In this document: positions 26,420 through 35,653 of the stretch, in pieces
How the letters are laid out: each line of letters starts with the position of its first letter
How positions within the stretch are numbered: the stretch's first letter is position 1
Source: Conexibacter sp.
Lineage (GTDB): Bacteria; Actinomycetota; Thermoleophilia; Solirubrobacterales; 70-9
Direction: 5' to 3'
NCBI GenBank assembly: GCA_018263295.1
Contig: JADFCZ010000014.1
Span: forward strand, 1 to 64,000
DNA length: 64,000 nt
Notes under the pieces: model-generated
What the model saw: the letters and a program-made list of their open reading frames with translations, nothing else
The model's database searches: none
Told to the model about the DNA's origin: nothing
Position numbers and translations under genes: made by a program

Positions 26420-28231
26420 ATGTCCGCCGGGCGGAAATCCGGAGGGAGAGGGACGCGTCCGATGTCGCGCCGGGGCTTCGTCGCGCGCGGGGCCGCCGCC
26501 GCCGGCGCCGCTGCCCTCGCCGGTCCGGGCGTCGCGTTCGGCCGGCGCAACGGCGTCGCCGACCTGATCGTCCGCAACGGCTCGGTGGTCGCGGTGGATC
26601 CGTCGGTCCCCGCCGCCGCGGCCGTCGCCGTGACCGGAGGGCTGATCACCGCCGTCGGCTCCGACGCCGAGGTGATGGCGTACGCGGGCCCCGGGACCGA
26701 GGTCGTCGATGCGCGCGGGGGCACGGTGATGCCGGGGATCCACGACGGTCACTCCCATCCCTTCTCCGGCGGCCAGCTCCTGACGGCGCCGAGCCTGAAC
26801 TACGCGATCCTCGACATCCCGAAGTTCCTGAAGCGGATCGGGAAGCTCCTCGCGAAGTCGGCGGGCCAGGAGCCGGACGGGTGGCTGAACGTGTCGCTCT
26901 GGGACGCCTCGGCGATGGACGTGCTGCCGACCCGCGAGGACCTCGACTCCCTCGACACCCGGCGGCCGATCCTCGTCTACGCGATCGACGGCCACATCGC
27001 CCTCGTCAACTCGCGGGCGCTGAAGCTCGCCGGGATCGACGCCAGGACGAAGGACCCGCCCGGGGGCGAGATCGTCCGCGACCGCCGAGGTCGTCCCACC
27101 GGCATCCTCCACGACAATGCGATCAACCTCGTCTACCGGCTGATCCCGCCGCCGACGACCGAGGACGATGCCGATGCGCTGGCCGCGGGCTACGGGGTGA
27201 TGGCGAAGATGGGCATCACCACCTGCCTGCACGCGGCGGCGGACGAGACCGAGCTGAAGGCGCTCGCGACCCTGGCCGGCCGCGGCGAGCTGCCGCTGCG
27301 ACCGCACGTGGCCCTGCTCGTCGAGGCCGAGGAGGCGCGCGATCCGGCGGCGATGCTCGAGCGCGTCGCCGACCTCAGATCGACCTACGCCGGGCCCGGG
27401 TTCGAGATCGACAACCTGAAGCTGTTCTTCGACGGCGTGATCGAGTACCCGACCCAGACCGCCGCGCTGCTCGAGCCGTACCGGGTCAACGAAGGCACGA
27501 AGAAGCACCCGCACTGGGTCGAGGGAAGGGACCGCGGGCCGACCTACTGGCGGCCGAAGGTGGCGCGACGGGCGATCGTGGCGGCCGACGCCGCCGGCTG
27601 GCAGGTCCACGTCCACGCCATCGGCGATCGCGCGGTCCGCACCGCGCTTGACTCCTTCGAGGCGGCGATCGGCGCCAACGGCCGGACGGACAACCGCCAC
27701 ACGATCACGCACCTCGAGCTCGTCGACCCCGCCGACTTCCGCCGCTTCGGCGAGCTCGCAGTCCTCGCGAGCATGCAGATGCAGTGGGCCGAGCGCGACA
27801 GCTACACGATCGACCGTCTCCGGGGTTACATCGGGAAGGGCCGCTTCCGCAACGTCTATCCCGCCGGAAGCCTGAAGAAGGCGGGGGCGATGCTCTGCGG
27901 CGGCAGCGATTGGCCCGTCGACCCGCTGCTCCCGCTGCGGCAGGTCGAGATGGCGGTCAACCGCACGGCCGACGAGGTCTACGCCGGCTATCCGAAGCCG
28001 CTGCAGCGCTCCGAGGGCATCAGCCTGCCGGCGTCGATCACGATGCACACCCGCAACTCCGCCTACCAACTCCACCAGGAGACGCTGAGCGGGCGGATCC
28101 GGCCGGGTCTCGCCGCCGATCTCGTCGTCCTCGACCGCGACATCCTCGGGGTGCCGTTGACGAAGGTCTCCAACTCGACTGCGCGGCTGACCACGGTCGG
28201 CGGCCGGATCACCCACCGCAAGGGGATCTGA
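26420..28231 (+). CDS. Tat-exported YtcJ-type amidohydrolase
   Basis: This 603-aa protein has a twin-arginine signal (MSRRGFVARGAAAAGAAALAGP), which would begin the mature start alternative at 26462. The amidohydrolase body follows: DLIVRNGSVVAVDP, the metal-binding GIHDGHSHP, WQVHVHAIGD, ITHLELV and CGGSDWPVDPLLPL. The YtcJ branch hydrolyses N-acyl or amide substrates of mostly unknown identity. The strong GGGAGG is somewhat far (about 15 nt) from ATG 26420. It ends 10 bp from the convergent pyrophosphatase gene. Confidence 0.9.
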   Translation: MSAGRKSGGRGTRPMSRRGFVARGAAAAGAAALAGPGVAFGRRNGVADLIVRNGSVVAVDPSVPAAAAVAVTGGLITAVGSDAEVMAYAGPGTEVVDARGGTVMPGIHDGHSHPFSGGQLLTAPSLNYAILDIPKFLKRIGKLLAKSAGQEPDGWLNVSLWDASAMDVLPTREDLDSLDTRRPILVYAIDGHIALVNSRALKLAGIDARTKDPPGGEIVRDRRGRPTGILHDNAINLVYRLIPPPTTEDDADALAAGYGVMAKMGITTCLHAAADETELKALATLAGRGELPLRPHVALLVEAEEARDPAAMLERVADLRSTYAGPGFEIDNLKLFFDGVIEYPTQTAALLEPYRVNEGTKKHPHWVEGRDRGPTYWRPKVARRAIVAADAAGWQVHVHAIGDRAVRTALDSFEAAIGANGRTDNRHTITHLELVDPADFRRFGELAVLASMQMQWAERDSYTIDRLRGYIGKGRFRNVYPAGSLKKAGAMLCGGSDWPVDPLLPLRQVEMAVNRTADEVYAGYPKPLQRSEGISLPASITMHTRNSAYQLHQETLSGRIRPGLAADLVVLDRDILGVPLTKVSNSTARLTTVGGRITHRKGI

Positions 28232-28241
28232 GCGCCGCGAT

Positions 28242-29891
28242 TCAGGCGCCGAGCAGGACGGGGGCGACCTGCTTCTTGCGGCTCATCACGCCGGGAAGCT
28301 CGAAGAGCCCGTCCTCGCCGGGCTCGCCGAAGGCACGGCTGACGACCGAGTCGTCGCCGGCGGTGACGAGCATCGTCCGCTGCTCGAGGATGTCGGTCAC
28401 CATCAGCGCCGCCAGCGCGTAGTCGTTGCGATCGCGGACCTCGGCGATCGCGCCGGCGAGTTCGGCGCGGCGCTCCAGGACCCTGGTCCCGACGGTCTCG
28501 ATCTGAGCGATCGAGATCAGCTCGCCCGAGGGCAGCGTGTACTCCTTGGCGTCGCGGGAGACGATCTCGCGCGCCGAGACCTCGGACACGTCGGAGGTCG
28601 AGTCGAACATCTCGCGCCCGAGCTGGATCGCGTTGACGTCGATCAGGTCCTCGAGGTAGTCGATGGCGGCCCGGTCGCGATCGGTCGTCGTCGGCGAGTT
28701 CAGCAGGACGGTGTCGCTGAGGATCGCGCAGAGGAGCAGGACCGCCGTCGAGTCCATCGGCTCGATCTCATGACCGATGAAGCGCTCCGTGATCAACGTC
28801 GCGGTCGATCCGACCGGGTCGAAGGTCGCGGTGACCGGGATCCGGGTCTCGATCGAGCCGATGTGGTGGTGGTCGAGGATCTCGACGATCTCGGCCTGCT
28901 CGACGCCGGGGACGCTCTGTGCCGCCTCGGCGTGATCGACGAGGATCACCCGTCGCGGCTTGGGCGAGACCAGGTCGCTGCGGGTCAGCAGGCCGACGGG
29001 CCGGTTGCGCGAGTCGACTGCGACGGCGGCCCGGTAGTGGACGTCCTTGATCTGCTCGGAGATGTCGACGACGAGATCGTCGGGGTCGACGGTCAGGGGC
29101 GAGCGGTCTGCCATGCCCTCGCAGGGAGAAGCGAGCGTGACCATGCGGCAGCTCACGTAGGAGTCGAGCGGGCTGATGATGATCCGGGCGCCGCGCTCGC
29201 GGGCGAGCTCGCGGATGCCGTCGGCCGGCGGCATCCCGTTGCTGGTGATGAGGACGGCGGCGCCGAGCTCGATCGACTGCCGCTGCGCGTCGGCGCGGTT
29301 GCCGACCACCACGATGTCGCCGCCGGAGATCCGGCTGTCGCTGCGGGAGGCGTCGATGGAGTGGACCCAGACCCGGCCGGAGACCGTCCCCTCGTCGCCC
29401 TCGATCAACTCGCCGTCGAGGACGCCGACGATCGCCGAGACCGTGGTCGGCGCGTCGGCGAGGCTGTGCGTCTTGCCGGTCTCGCGGATGTAGCGGTGGG
29501 CGAGTGCGCGCTCGGTCATCACCCCGATCAGCTCGCCGTCGTCGCCGACGATCGGGACGATGTCGAGGTCGCCGGCTGCCATCGTCCGGCCGACCTCGCG
29601 CAGCGCCTGGCGGTGGTCGGCGATCGGGAACGACTCCTGCATGACGTCGCTGACCCGGACGAAGACGTGGACCATCGGATCCGGGTGAGCCGCGCCGCTG
29701 CGCTCGAGGACCCAGGCCGTCTGTGCGTTGACCTTGCCGAGCCGCACCGGCACGTACTCGCTCTCGGGATCGATCTGCTGCTTCAGCTCGGCATAGGCGA
29801 TCGCCGACGCGATCGAGTCGGTGTCGGGGTTGCGGTGGCCGGTGACGTAGATCCGCCGCCGGCGCGGGTCGACTGCTTCCTCGGCGCTCAC
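28242..29891 (-). CDS. CBS-DRTGG-regulated manganese-dependent inorganic pyrophosphatase
   Basis: This 549-aa family II PPase has the DHH metal motifs VTGHRNPDTDS near the N-terminus, LVDHAEAAQ and EILDHHHIGS in the second half, and SRKK near the C-terminus. Between the first motif and the rest of the DHH domain lies a long insertion with two CBS modules (FVRVSDVMQESFPIADH..., VDISEQIKDVHYRAAV) and a DRTGG-like segment. CBS-PPases are controlled by adenine nucleotides. The enzyme pulls pyrophosphate-releasing reactions forward. It is third in an ATPase-thioesterase-PPase run. Confidence 0.93.
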   Translation of the reverse strand: MSAEEAVDPRRRRIYVTGHRNPDTDSIASAIAYAELKQQIDPESEYVPVRLGKVNAQTAWVLERSGAAHPDPMVHVFVRVSDVMQESFPIADHRQALREVGRTMAAGDLDIVPIVGDDGELIGVMTERALAHRYIRETGKTHSLADAPTTVSAIVGVLDGELIEGDEGTVSGRVWVHSIDASRSDSRISGGDIVVVGNRADAQRQSIELGAAVLITSNGMPPADGIRELARERGARIIISPLDSYVSCRMVTLASPCEGMADRSPLTVDPDDLVVDISEQIKDVHYRAAVAVDSRNRPVGLLTRSDLVSPKPRRVILVDHAEAAQSVPGVEQAEIVEILDHHHIGSIETRIPVTATFDPVGSTATLITERFIGHEIEPMDSTAVLLLCAILSDTVLLNSPTTTDRDRAAIDYLEDLIDVNAIQLGREMFDSTSDVSEVSAREIVSRDAKEYTLPSGELISIAQIETVGTRVLERRAELAGAIAEVRDRNDYALAALMVTDILEQRTMLVTAGDDSVVSRAFGEPGEDGLFELPGVMSRKKQVAPVLLGA

Positions 29892-29918
29892 GACCGCAGA
29901 TGATCGAGCATCTCGGCC

Positions 29919-30353
29919 TCAGGCGGGATCCGGCGCGGCGCCGGCTTCGAGGTAGGGCTCGAACGCCGCCCTGACGGCAGGGGGGATCGGGGTCGGGCGC
30001 GCGTCCTCGCGGCCGACGAACACGTGGCGAAGCTCGCCCTCGGCGACGACGACCTCGTCGCGGAGGACCGCGATCGCAGTGACCATCGAGGTCGTGCCGA
30101 TCCGCCGCACCGTCGCCCGCAGATCGAAGACGTCGTCGAAGCGCAGCGAGTCCCGGTAGCGGATCCCGGCCTCGGCGACGACCAGGTCGACGCCCGCCTC
30201 GGCGGTCGCCTGCTCGTAGGGCCCGAGGGCCTCGCGCCAGATCTCGGTCATCGCGACGTCGAAGTACTCGAGGTAGCGGGAGTTGAAGACGATGCCCTGC
30301 GGGTCGCACTCGGCGAAGCGGACTCGCATCGGGTGGATCAGGGCGCGGCTCAT
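29919..30353 (-). CDS. Hotdog-fold acyl-CoA thioesterase (4HBT type)
   Basis: The start ATG 30353 overlaps the ATPase stop by 4 nt (ATGA) and gives 144 aa. MRVRFAECDPQGIVFNSRYLEYFD is the classic YbgC/4HBT active-site segment, with the catalytic Asp in CDPQG. The remainder is a single hotdog. It hydrolyses an acyl-CoA in the cytoplasm; chain length is unknown. Confidence 0.9.
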   Translation of the reverse strand: MSRALIHPMRVRFAECDPQGIVFNSRYLEYFDVAMTEIWREALGPYEQATAEAGVDLVVAEAGIRYRDSLRFDDVFDLRATVRRIGTTSMVTAIAVLRDEVVVAEGELRHVFVGREDARPTPIPPAVRAAFEPYLEAGAAPDPA

Positions 30354-31471
30354 GTGCCCATCCTGCCGCCTGCGACCCACTCGCCGAGGAGCGGGTCGAC
30401 GACCCGGTATCCGGTCGTCGTCGCCGGGTCGGCGTAGATCTCGCCGGTGTCGACGAGGACGTCGACGGCCGCCTTCGCCGAGCCGCCGCGCGAGCCGCCG
30501 TGGCGGCGTCCCGCCGCGTAGATGCCCTCGCGGTTCTCGGCGACCGCCGTCAGGACCCGCCGCTGGCCGGCGCTGAGGCCGGTCCAGATCGCTCGCAGCT
30601 CGTCCTGGACCTCGACCATGGCCCGCCGGGCGGCGTCGAGCCACTCCTGCTCCGACGCCCGGCCGCCCGGGGGAGTCCGCTCCCAGAGGAGGTGGGCGAG
30701 CAGCATCGTCCGCTGCGGGTGGCCCTGGGCGAGGTCGAGGAGGGGGCCGATCGCCTCGCCGGCGTCGCGGTTCGTGTCGCGGAACCGTCGGTCCACGTAC
30801 TCGGCGACGTCGGCCGGGTCGAGCGGGGAGAGGTCGAGCGCCCGCGCCTGCCCGTAGAGCGCCCGGCGCTTGTCGGCGAAGAGGCTCCGCATCATCCCGA
30901 GCTGAGAGCCGGCGAAGACGTAGCTCGCGGCATCCCCGTGATGCTGGATCTCGCTGCGGATCACGGCGTCGGCGCGGTCGGAGGCGGTCAGCACGTCCTG
31001 GAACTCGTCGAACACCACGAGGGTCCGCGTCCCGGTCCGCTCGAACATCCGCTTCGGGATCGAGAGGCGCTCGAGCAGGGGCGGCTCGGCAGCGGGATCG
31101 AGCGCGAGGTCGAGCTCGGCGCCGACGCCCTCGTCGGCCCCGATCCGCAGGCTCGGCCGGAGGCGGCGGCGGAAGCCGGCGAACCAGGCCGCGACCGGCC
31201 CCTGGAGCTGGTCGGCGTAGGCGCGTTCGACCCGGGCGCTGACGTCGGCGAGGGTGAGGACCCCGAAGAAGTCGACGTAGACGGCGTTCCAGCCCTCCTT
31301 CGCGACCGCGTCGCCGAGCCGGTTCAGCAGCGACGTCTTGCCGTACCGGCGAGGCGCCACGAGGCGGCTGTTGTTGCCGCTGACGGCGGTCTCGACGAGG
31401 ACCTTCGTCTCCTCGTCGCGGTCGATCAGCTCCGCCGGCGGAACCGGCTCGCTGTAGCGGAATGGATTCAT
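30350..31471 (-). CDS. AAA/STAND-like ATPase (archaeal-type ATPase family)
   Basis: This 373-aa protein has Walker A VAPRRYGKTSLLNRL, Walker B TLVVFDEFQDVL and an FAGSQLGMMRSLF sensor-like segment. The C-terminus from about residue 295 is winged-helix-like (LSAGQRRVLTAVAENREGIYA ... VDVLVDTGEIY). It fits the PF01637-type ATPase group, whose functions are poorly known. An inverted-repeat nest lies 13-70 bp upstream of its ATG. The wHTH end suggests DNA binding, possibly autoregulation. Confidence 0.85.
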   Translation of the reverse strand: MNPFRYSEPVPPAELIDRDEETKVLVETAVSGNNSRLVAPRRYGKTSLLNRLGDAVAKEGWNAVYVDFFGVLTLADVSARVERAYADQLQGPVAAWFAGFRRRLRPSLRIGADEGVGAELDLALDPAAEPPLLERLSIPKRMFERTGTRTLVVFDEFQDVLTASDRADAVIRSEIQHHGDAASYVFAGSQLGMMRSLFADKRRALYGQARALDLSPLDPADVAEYVDRRFRDTNRDAGEAIGPLLDLAQGHPQRTMLLAHLLWERTPPGGRASEQEWLDAARRAMVEVQDELRAIWTGLSAGQRRVLTAVAENREGIYAAGRRHGGSRGGSAKAAVDVLVDTGEIYADPATTTGYRVVDPLLGEWVAGGRMGT

Positions 31472-31483
31472 CGCTCCAGAGGA

Positions 31484-31541
31484 TAGAGCAGGATCGCTCT
31501 AAGTTCTAGAGCATTCCTGCTCTCATTCATAGAGCAGGAAT
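31484..31541. repeat. Nested inverted repeats upstream of the AAA ATPase gene
   Basis: Within 58 bp there are three overlapping palindromes built from one AGAGC unit. The first is TAGAGC-AGGATC-GCTCTA (31484-31501). The second is AGAGC-ATTCCT-GCTCT (31508-31523). The third is an 11-bp perfect arm pair, ATTCCTGCTCT and AGAGCAGGAAT, separated by 7 nt (31513-31541). The units AGAGCAGGA and its complement recur. It lies in the ATPase promoter region and is likely a multi-site operator or a set of switching RNA hairpins. Confidence 0.75.
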
Positions 31542-31564
31542 CCAAACCGGGCCCGGCCCGCGGC

Positions 31565-32614
31565 CTAGAGCCCGTAGGCCTCCTTCAGCTCCGGATCCTT
31601 CTCGGCGAGCATCTCCGCGAGGTCGACCATGACCTTGCACTGCTTCCAGGTCGCGTCGTCCTGCATCTTGCCGTCGATCATGTGGACGCCCTTGCCGTCG
31701 GGGATCGCCTCGATCACCTTCTTGGCGAACTTGACCTCGTCCGGGTCGGGGCTGAACACCTTCTTGGCGATCCCGATCTGGACCGGGTGGAGCGTCCAGG
31801 TGCCGACGCAGCCGAGCAGGAAGGCGGAGCGGAACTGCGCCTCGCAGCCGGCGACGTCCTTGATGTCGCCGTAGGGGCCGTAGAACGGCAGGATCCCGGC
31901 GGAAGTGCAGGCGTCGACCATGCGGGCGATCGAGTAGTGCCACGGGTCCTGCTGGGCGGTCGCCCGCGGCGCCTCGGGGTCCTCGGGGTCGGGATCGTTG
32001 ATGACGAGGTAGCCGGGGTGGCCGCCGCCGACCCGCGTCGTCTTCATCCGCCGCGAGGCGGCGAGGTCGGCGGGGCCGAAGCTCATCCCCTGCATGCGTG
32101 GGCTCGCGGTGGCGATCTCCTCGAGGTTGACGACGCCCTGGGCCGTCTCGAGGATCGCGTGGACGAGGATCGGCCGCTTGACGCCGGCCTTGGCCTCGAG
32201 CTGAGCGAGCAGCCGGTCGACGTAGTGGATGTCCCAGGCGCCCTCGACCTTCGGGACCATGATCACGTCGAGCTTGTCGCCGATCTCGGTGACCAGCGTC
32301 GTCAGATCGTCGAGCACCCAGGGGCTCTCGAGCGAGTTGACGCGGGTCCAGAGCTGGGTCTCGCCGAAGTCGACGTCGTTCGCGACCTTGACGAGGCCGT
32401 CGCGGGCGGCGACCTTCTTGTCGACCGGGACGGCGTCCTCGAGGTTGCCGAGCAGGATGTCCGCCTGCTTGGCCATGTCGGGGACCTTGGCCGCCATCTT
32501 CTCGTTCGAGGCGTCGAAGAAGTGGATCATCCGCGAGGGCCGGAAGGGGACCTCGAGCACCGGATCGGGAGCGCCGATGGCGAGGGGCTCGAAGAACTGG
32601 CGTGGGTTTCTCAT
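31565..32614 (-). CDS. mcl: Malyl-CoA/beta-methylmalyl-CoA lyase of the ethylmalonyl-CoA pathway
   Basis: This 349-aa HpcH/HpaI-citrate-lyase-beta superfamily protein resembles characterised Mcl enzymes. It has [46 protein letters not shown] and the late [16 protein letters not shown] ... [12 protein letters not shown] block. It would cleave beta-methylmalyl-CoA to glyoxylate and propionyl-CoA and/or malyl-CoA to glyoxylate and acetyl-CoA with a divalent metal. It is divergent from a lipoprotein gene, and other EMC genes follow on the other strand. Confidence 0.85.
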   Translation of the reverse strand: MRNPRQFFEPLAIGAPDPVLEVPFRPSRMIHFFDASNEKMAAKVPDMAKQADILLGNLEDAVPVDKKVAARDGLVKVANDVDFGETQLWTRVNSLESPWVLDDLTTLVTEIGDKLDVIMVPKVEGAWDIHYVDRLLAQLEAKAGVKRPILVHAILETAQGVVNLEEIATASPRMQGMSFGPADLAASRRMKTTRVGGGHPGYLVINDPDPEDPEAPRATAQQDPWHYSIARMVDACTSAGILPFYGPYGDIKDVAGCEAQFRSAFLLGCVGTWTLHPVQIGIAKKVFSPDPDEVKFAKKVIEAIPDGKGVHMIDGKMQDDATWKQCKVMVDLAEMLAEKDPELKEAYGL

Positions 32615-32744
32615 TCTGCTCCTGGAAGTCTCTGGACGTGGGGGCGCGGACGCTACCGGAGCCCCGAGCCGCGGTTACGTCCCCCTCGCACGTAGACTGC
32701 AGCCCGCAATCGGCCCGATCGGAGGGCCCCGACCAGGGAGTTAC

Positions 32745-33281
32745 ATGCGACTTCTCAGAATTCCGCTCATCATCCTCGCCCTCGTCGGGCTGATCGCGCT
32801 CGCCGGTTGCGGCAGCGACGACAGCACCGACAGCAGCGACAGCAGCAGCTCCGAGGCCCTCAGCAACGAGGAGTACGCGCAGCAGGCACAGGCGATCCTG
32901 CTCGAATTCGGCACCAACTTCCAGCAGCTCGGCACCGAGATCTCCAACTCCAAGGACGAGGCGCAGTTCGCCGATCTCGTCAACGAGGCGGAAGACGAGA
33001 TCCAGGGCGCGATCGACGAGTTCAGCGCGCTCCAGCCGCCCCCGGACGCCCAGGAGGGCCACGATCAGACCCTCTCTGCGCTCGAGAACTTCTCCTCGAA
33101 GCTGACCGATGTCAGCGACGCGGCGGAGTCGGGCGACAAGCAGGCACTCCAGGAGGCCGCGACGGCGCTCCAGCAGGCCGGCCTGGACTTCCAGACCGAG
33201 CTGACGCAGGCGGCGCAGAGCCTGTCGGACGCGGGGATCGAGCTCGGCGGCAGCTCGACCGACGCGACCACCGGCGGCTGA
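32745..33281 (+). CDS. Small secreted lipoprotein with helical body
   Basis: The ORF track starts this frame at 32229, but ATG 32745 with an AGGGAG Shine-Dalgarno sequence 4 nt away opens a textbook lipoprotein signal ending in the lipobox LALAGC-type sequence (LIALAGCGSD). A Ser/Asp linker follows, then about 130 residues of Gln/Glu/Ala-rich helix with regularly spaced hydrophobics. The 178-aa product is probably anchored outside the membrane. The function is unknown. A strong terminator follows. Confidence 0.82.
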   Translation: MRLLRIPLIILALVGLIALAGCGSDDSTDSSDSSSSEALSNEEYAQQAQAILLEFGTNFQQLGTEISNSKDEAQFADLVNEAEDEIQGAIDEFSALQPPPDAQEGHDQTLSALENFSSKLTDVSDAAESGDKQALQEAATALQQAGLDFQTELTQAAQSLSDAGIELGGSSTDATTGG

Positions 33282-33308
33282 GCCGTCCGATAACCACCTG
33301 AAGGCCGA

Positions 33309-33340
33309 GAGGCTCCCCCGGAACGGTCCGGGGGAGCCTC
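33309..33340 (+). terminator. Intrinsic terminator after the lipoprotein gene
   Basis: A perfect 13-bp stem, GAGGCTCCCCCGG with its complement, has a 6-nt loop and is followed by TTCGCTTT. It separates the lipoprotein from the mcd operon. Confidence 0.85.
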
Positions 33341-33471
33341 TTCGCTTTCCGCGTCCGAACCCGGGCGCCGGTATCCTTCGCCCGTCGCAGGCCGCCGCGA
33401 GAACGCGCAAGCCCGCGGGGCCGCGACCAGTCCCGAAACCGCCCCAGATCCCCGCAGGAGCCGTCCAGAAC

Positions 33472-34689
33472 ATGGCCGTAGACGCCCCGACCTTCGAAGA
33501 GAAGACCGACATCCAGAAGGAGATCACCGAGATGGTGCGCTCCTTCGTCGACAACGAGATCATCCCGGTCGCCGAGGAGTACGACCACGAGGACAAGTTC
33601 CCGGAGCCGATCGTCGAGCAGATGAAGGAGCTCGGCCTTTTCGGGGTCACGATCCCCGAGGAGTACGGCGGGATGGGCCTCGACCTGACGACCTACACGA
33701 TGATCGTCGAGGAGCTCTCGCGCGGCTGGATCTCGATCTCGGGCGTCGTCAACACCCACTTCATCGGCTCCTACCTGCTGATGAAGTTCGGCACCGACGA
33801 GCAGAAGGACTACTTCCTGCCGAAGATGGCCACCGGCGAGATCCGCGCCGCGTTCTCGCTGTCCGAGCCGGAGGTCGGCTCCGACGTCCAGGGCATCAAG
33901 GCGACCGCCAAGAAGGACGAGGCGACCGGCGAGTGGGTCCTAGACGGCCAGAAGATGTGGGTCACCAACGGCCTCCGCTCCGGCGTCGTCTTCACCCTGA
34001 TGAAGAACGACACCAAGGCCGATCCGCCGCACACCGGCATGACCTGCTTCATCACCGAGAAGGTCCCCGGCGAGCACGTGAACAGCGGCGATTACGCCGG
34101 GCTCGAGGTGCCGCCGCAGATCAAGAAGATGGGCTACAAGGGCGTCGAGTCGACCGAGCTCGTCTACAACGGATACCGCTGCTCCCCCGATCGCATCCTC
34201 GGCGGCGAGGAGGAGGGCCTCGGCAAGGGCTTCTCGCAGATGATGGACGCGCTCGAGGTCGGCCGCGTCAACGTCGCCGCCCGTGGCGTCGGCATCGCCC
34301 AGCGCGCCCTCGAGCTCGCACTCCGCTACAGCCAGGAGCGGAAGACGTTCGGCAAGCCGATCGCTCAGCACCAGGCGATCCTGTTCAAGCTCGCCGACAT
34401 GGCGACGAAGATCGAGGCGGCCCGCCTCGTGACGCTGAAGGCGGCCCGGATGAAGGACGCCGGCCAGCGCTCCGACCTCGAGGCGGGAATGGCGAAGCTG
34501 ATCGCCTCCGAGACCGGTAAGGAGTGCGTCGAGCAGTCCTTCCGGATCCACGGCGGCTACGGCTACTCGAAGGAGTACGAGATCGAGCGCCTCTACCGCG
34601 ACGCCCCGCTGCTGCTGATCGGCGAGGGCACCTCGGAGATCCAGCGGATGGTCATCGGCAAGAAGCTGCTGCAGCGCAACAAGATCTGA
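33472..34689 (+). CDS. mcd: Acyl-CoA dehydrogenase, probable methylsuccinyl-CoA dehydrogenase
   Basis: This 405-aa flavoprotein has the standard ACAD layout: a helical N-domain, AFSLSEPEVGSDVQGIKATA, WVTNG, ERKTFGKPIAQHQ, and a catalytic-region GYGYSKEYEIERLYRDA ... IGEGTSEIQRMVIG. It lacks the long N-terminal extension of proteobacterial Mcd. Assignment to methylsuccinyl-CoA rests on its operon with a mesaconyl-CoA-hydratase-like MaoC gene and nearby mcl, ecm and ccr. A general short-branched acyl-CoA dehydrogenase is the alternative. Confidence 0.7.
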   Translation: MAVDAPTFEEKTDIQKEITEMVRSFVDNEIIPVAEEYDHEDKFPEPIVEQMKELGLFGVTIPEEYGGMGLDLTTYTMIVEELSRGWISISGVVNTHFIGSYLLMKFGTDEQKDYFLPKMATGEIRAAFSLSEPEVGSDVQGIKATAKKDEATGEWVLDGQKMWVTNGLRSGVVFTLMKNDTKADPPHTGMTCFITEKVPGEHVNSGDYAGLEVPPQIKKMGYKGVESTELVYNGYRCSPDRILGGEEEGLGKGFSQMMDALEVGRVNVAARGVGIAQRALELALRYSQERKTFGKPIAQHQAILFKLADMATKIEAARLVTLKAARMKDAGQRSDLEAGMAKLIASETGKECVEQSFRIHGGYGYSKEYEIERLYRDAPLLLIGEGTSEIQRMVIGKKLLQRNKI

Positions 34690-34697
34690 GCGCCGGG

Positions 34698-35060
34698 ATG
34701 TCGTCGATAACCCAGGACCTGATCGTCATCGCCTACAAGCGGCTGCTCGAGCAGCTGCCGGCGCTGACGAAGCTGAAGCTCGTCGCCCGCCTCGAGCTCC
34801 GGGGCCGCGGCGACGTTCAGGTCTTCCGGGTGAGTGCCCCGGGCCCGGAGATCACCAAGGAGGAGCCCGAGGACGCGCGGATCGAGATCTCGATGCCGCG
34901 CGCCGACTTCAACGACCTCGCCGATGCCGATCTCGCTCACTGGCGCACCGCCTACGAGCACGGCGTCGTCAAGGTCGGTGGCGACCCGGCGGTGATTCGC
35001 CTGCTCGGCGGCGTGATCGCCAAGCACGAGGCTCGCGGCAAGCTCAAGCGCGTTCGCTGA
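34698..35060 (+). CDS. Uncharacterised SCP2-like small protein in the mcd-mch operon
   Basis: The ORF track fuses this frame to an upstream shadow. The real start is ATG 34698, 8 nt after the mcd stop, giving 120 aa. The C-terminal half (SMPRADFNDLADADLAHWRTAYEHG...VGGDPAVIRLLGGVI) has the shape of an SCP2 sterol/lipid-carrier domain, which often binds acyl-CoA. The assignment is by pattern only. Its place between two EMC-type enzymes suggests a role in acyl-CoA handling. Confidence 0.7.
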   Translation: MSSITQDLIVIAYKRLLEQLPALTKLKLVARLELRGRGDVQVFRVSAPGPEITKEEPEDARIEISMPRADFNDLADADLAHWRTAYEHGVVKVGGDPAVIRLLGGVIAKHEARGKLKRVR

Positions 35061-35115
35061 GCCGGCCGGCGCCCGAACCCTTCCCAGTCCCCCGAACGAG
35101 AGCGAACGAGGAGCA

Positions 35116-35637
35116 ATGAGCGACAACGAGACCCATGAGCTGATCACCGACCAGGCCGGTCGCGAGGCGTCCGGAGCGCACGCCTACGGGCGCTACCTGG
35201 AGGAGTTCGAGGTAGGTGCCGTCTACAAGCACTGGCCCGCGAAGACGGTCACCGAATCGGATGACCACCTCTTCTGCCTGATCACGATGAACCACCACCC
35301 GCTGCATCTCAACGACGTCTACGCAGGCGAGTCGCAGCAGGGCAAGAACGTGGTCGTCGGCCCGCTGGTCTACTCGCTGGCCCTCGGCATGTCGGTCAGC
35401 GACGTCTCCGGCAAGGCGATCGCCAACCTCGCGACCGAGGAGCTGAGCCACCCGAACCCGGTCTTCCACGGCGACACGCTGTACTGCGAGTCCGAGGTCC
35501 TCGAGGTGCGGCCGTCGAAGTCGAAGCTCGACCGCGGCATCGTCAAGGTCCACACCCGCGTCTACAAGCAGGACAACACGCTCGTCGCCGAGTTCAAGCG
35601 GACGGTCCTGATCCCCCGCAAGAACCCGGGGGAGTAG
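35116..35637 (+). CDS. mch: MaoC-type hydratase, probable mesaconyl-CoA hydratase
   Basis: This 173-aa single hotdog protein has YLEEFEVGAVYKHWPAKTVTE, then ITMNHHPLHLND at the active-site position. A NPVFHGDTLYCESEVLEVRPS block follows, the usual MaoC second half. The common D-x-N-P-x-H core is here N-H-H-P-L-H, so the catalytic Asp is replaced by Asn, and the MNxxxLHL form may be a subfamily trait. It would hydrate mesaconyl-CoA to beta-methylmalyl-CoA. It follows the mcd and SCP2-like genes on one transcript. Confidence 0.72.
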   Translation: MSDNETHELITDQAGREASGAHAYGRYLEEFEVGAVYKHWPAKTVTESDDHLFCLITMNHHPLHLNDVYAGESQQGKNVVVGPLVYSLALGMSVSDVSGKAIANLATEELSHPNPVFHGDTLYCESEVLEVRPSKSKLDRGIVKVHTRVYKQDNTLVAEFKRTVLIPRKNPGE

Positions 35638-35653
35638 CGGCCGGGGCAGCTCG

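Noticed and set aside
24332-28216. 1294-aa minus-strand open frame
   Set aside because: It lies antisense to pckG and the amidohydrolase, has low-complexity Arg/Gly/Val/Asp composition and no recognisable domain. It is a GC-bias shadow.
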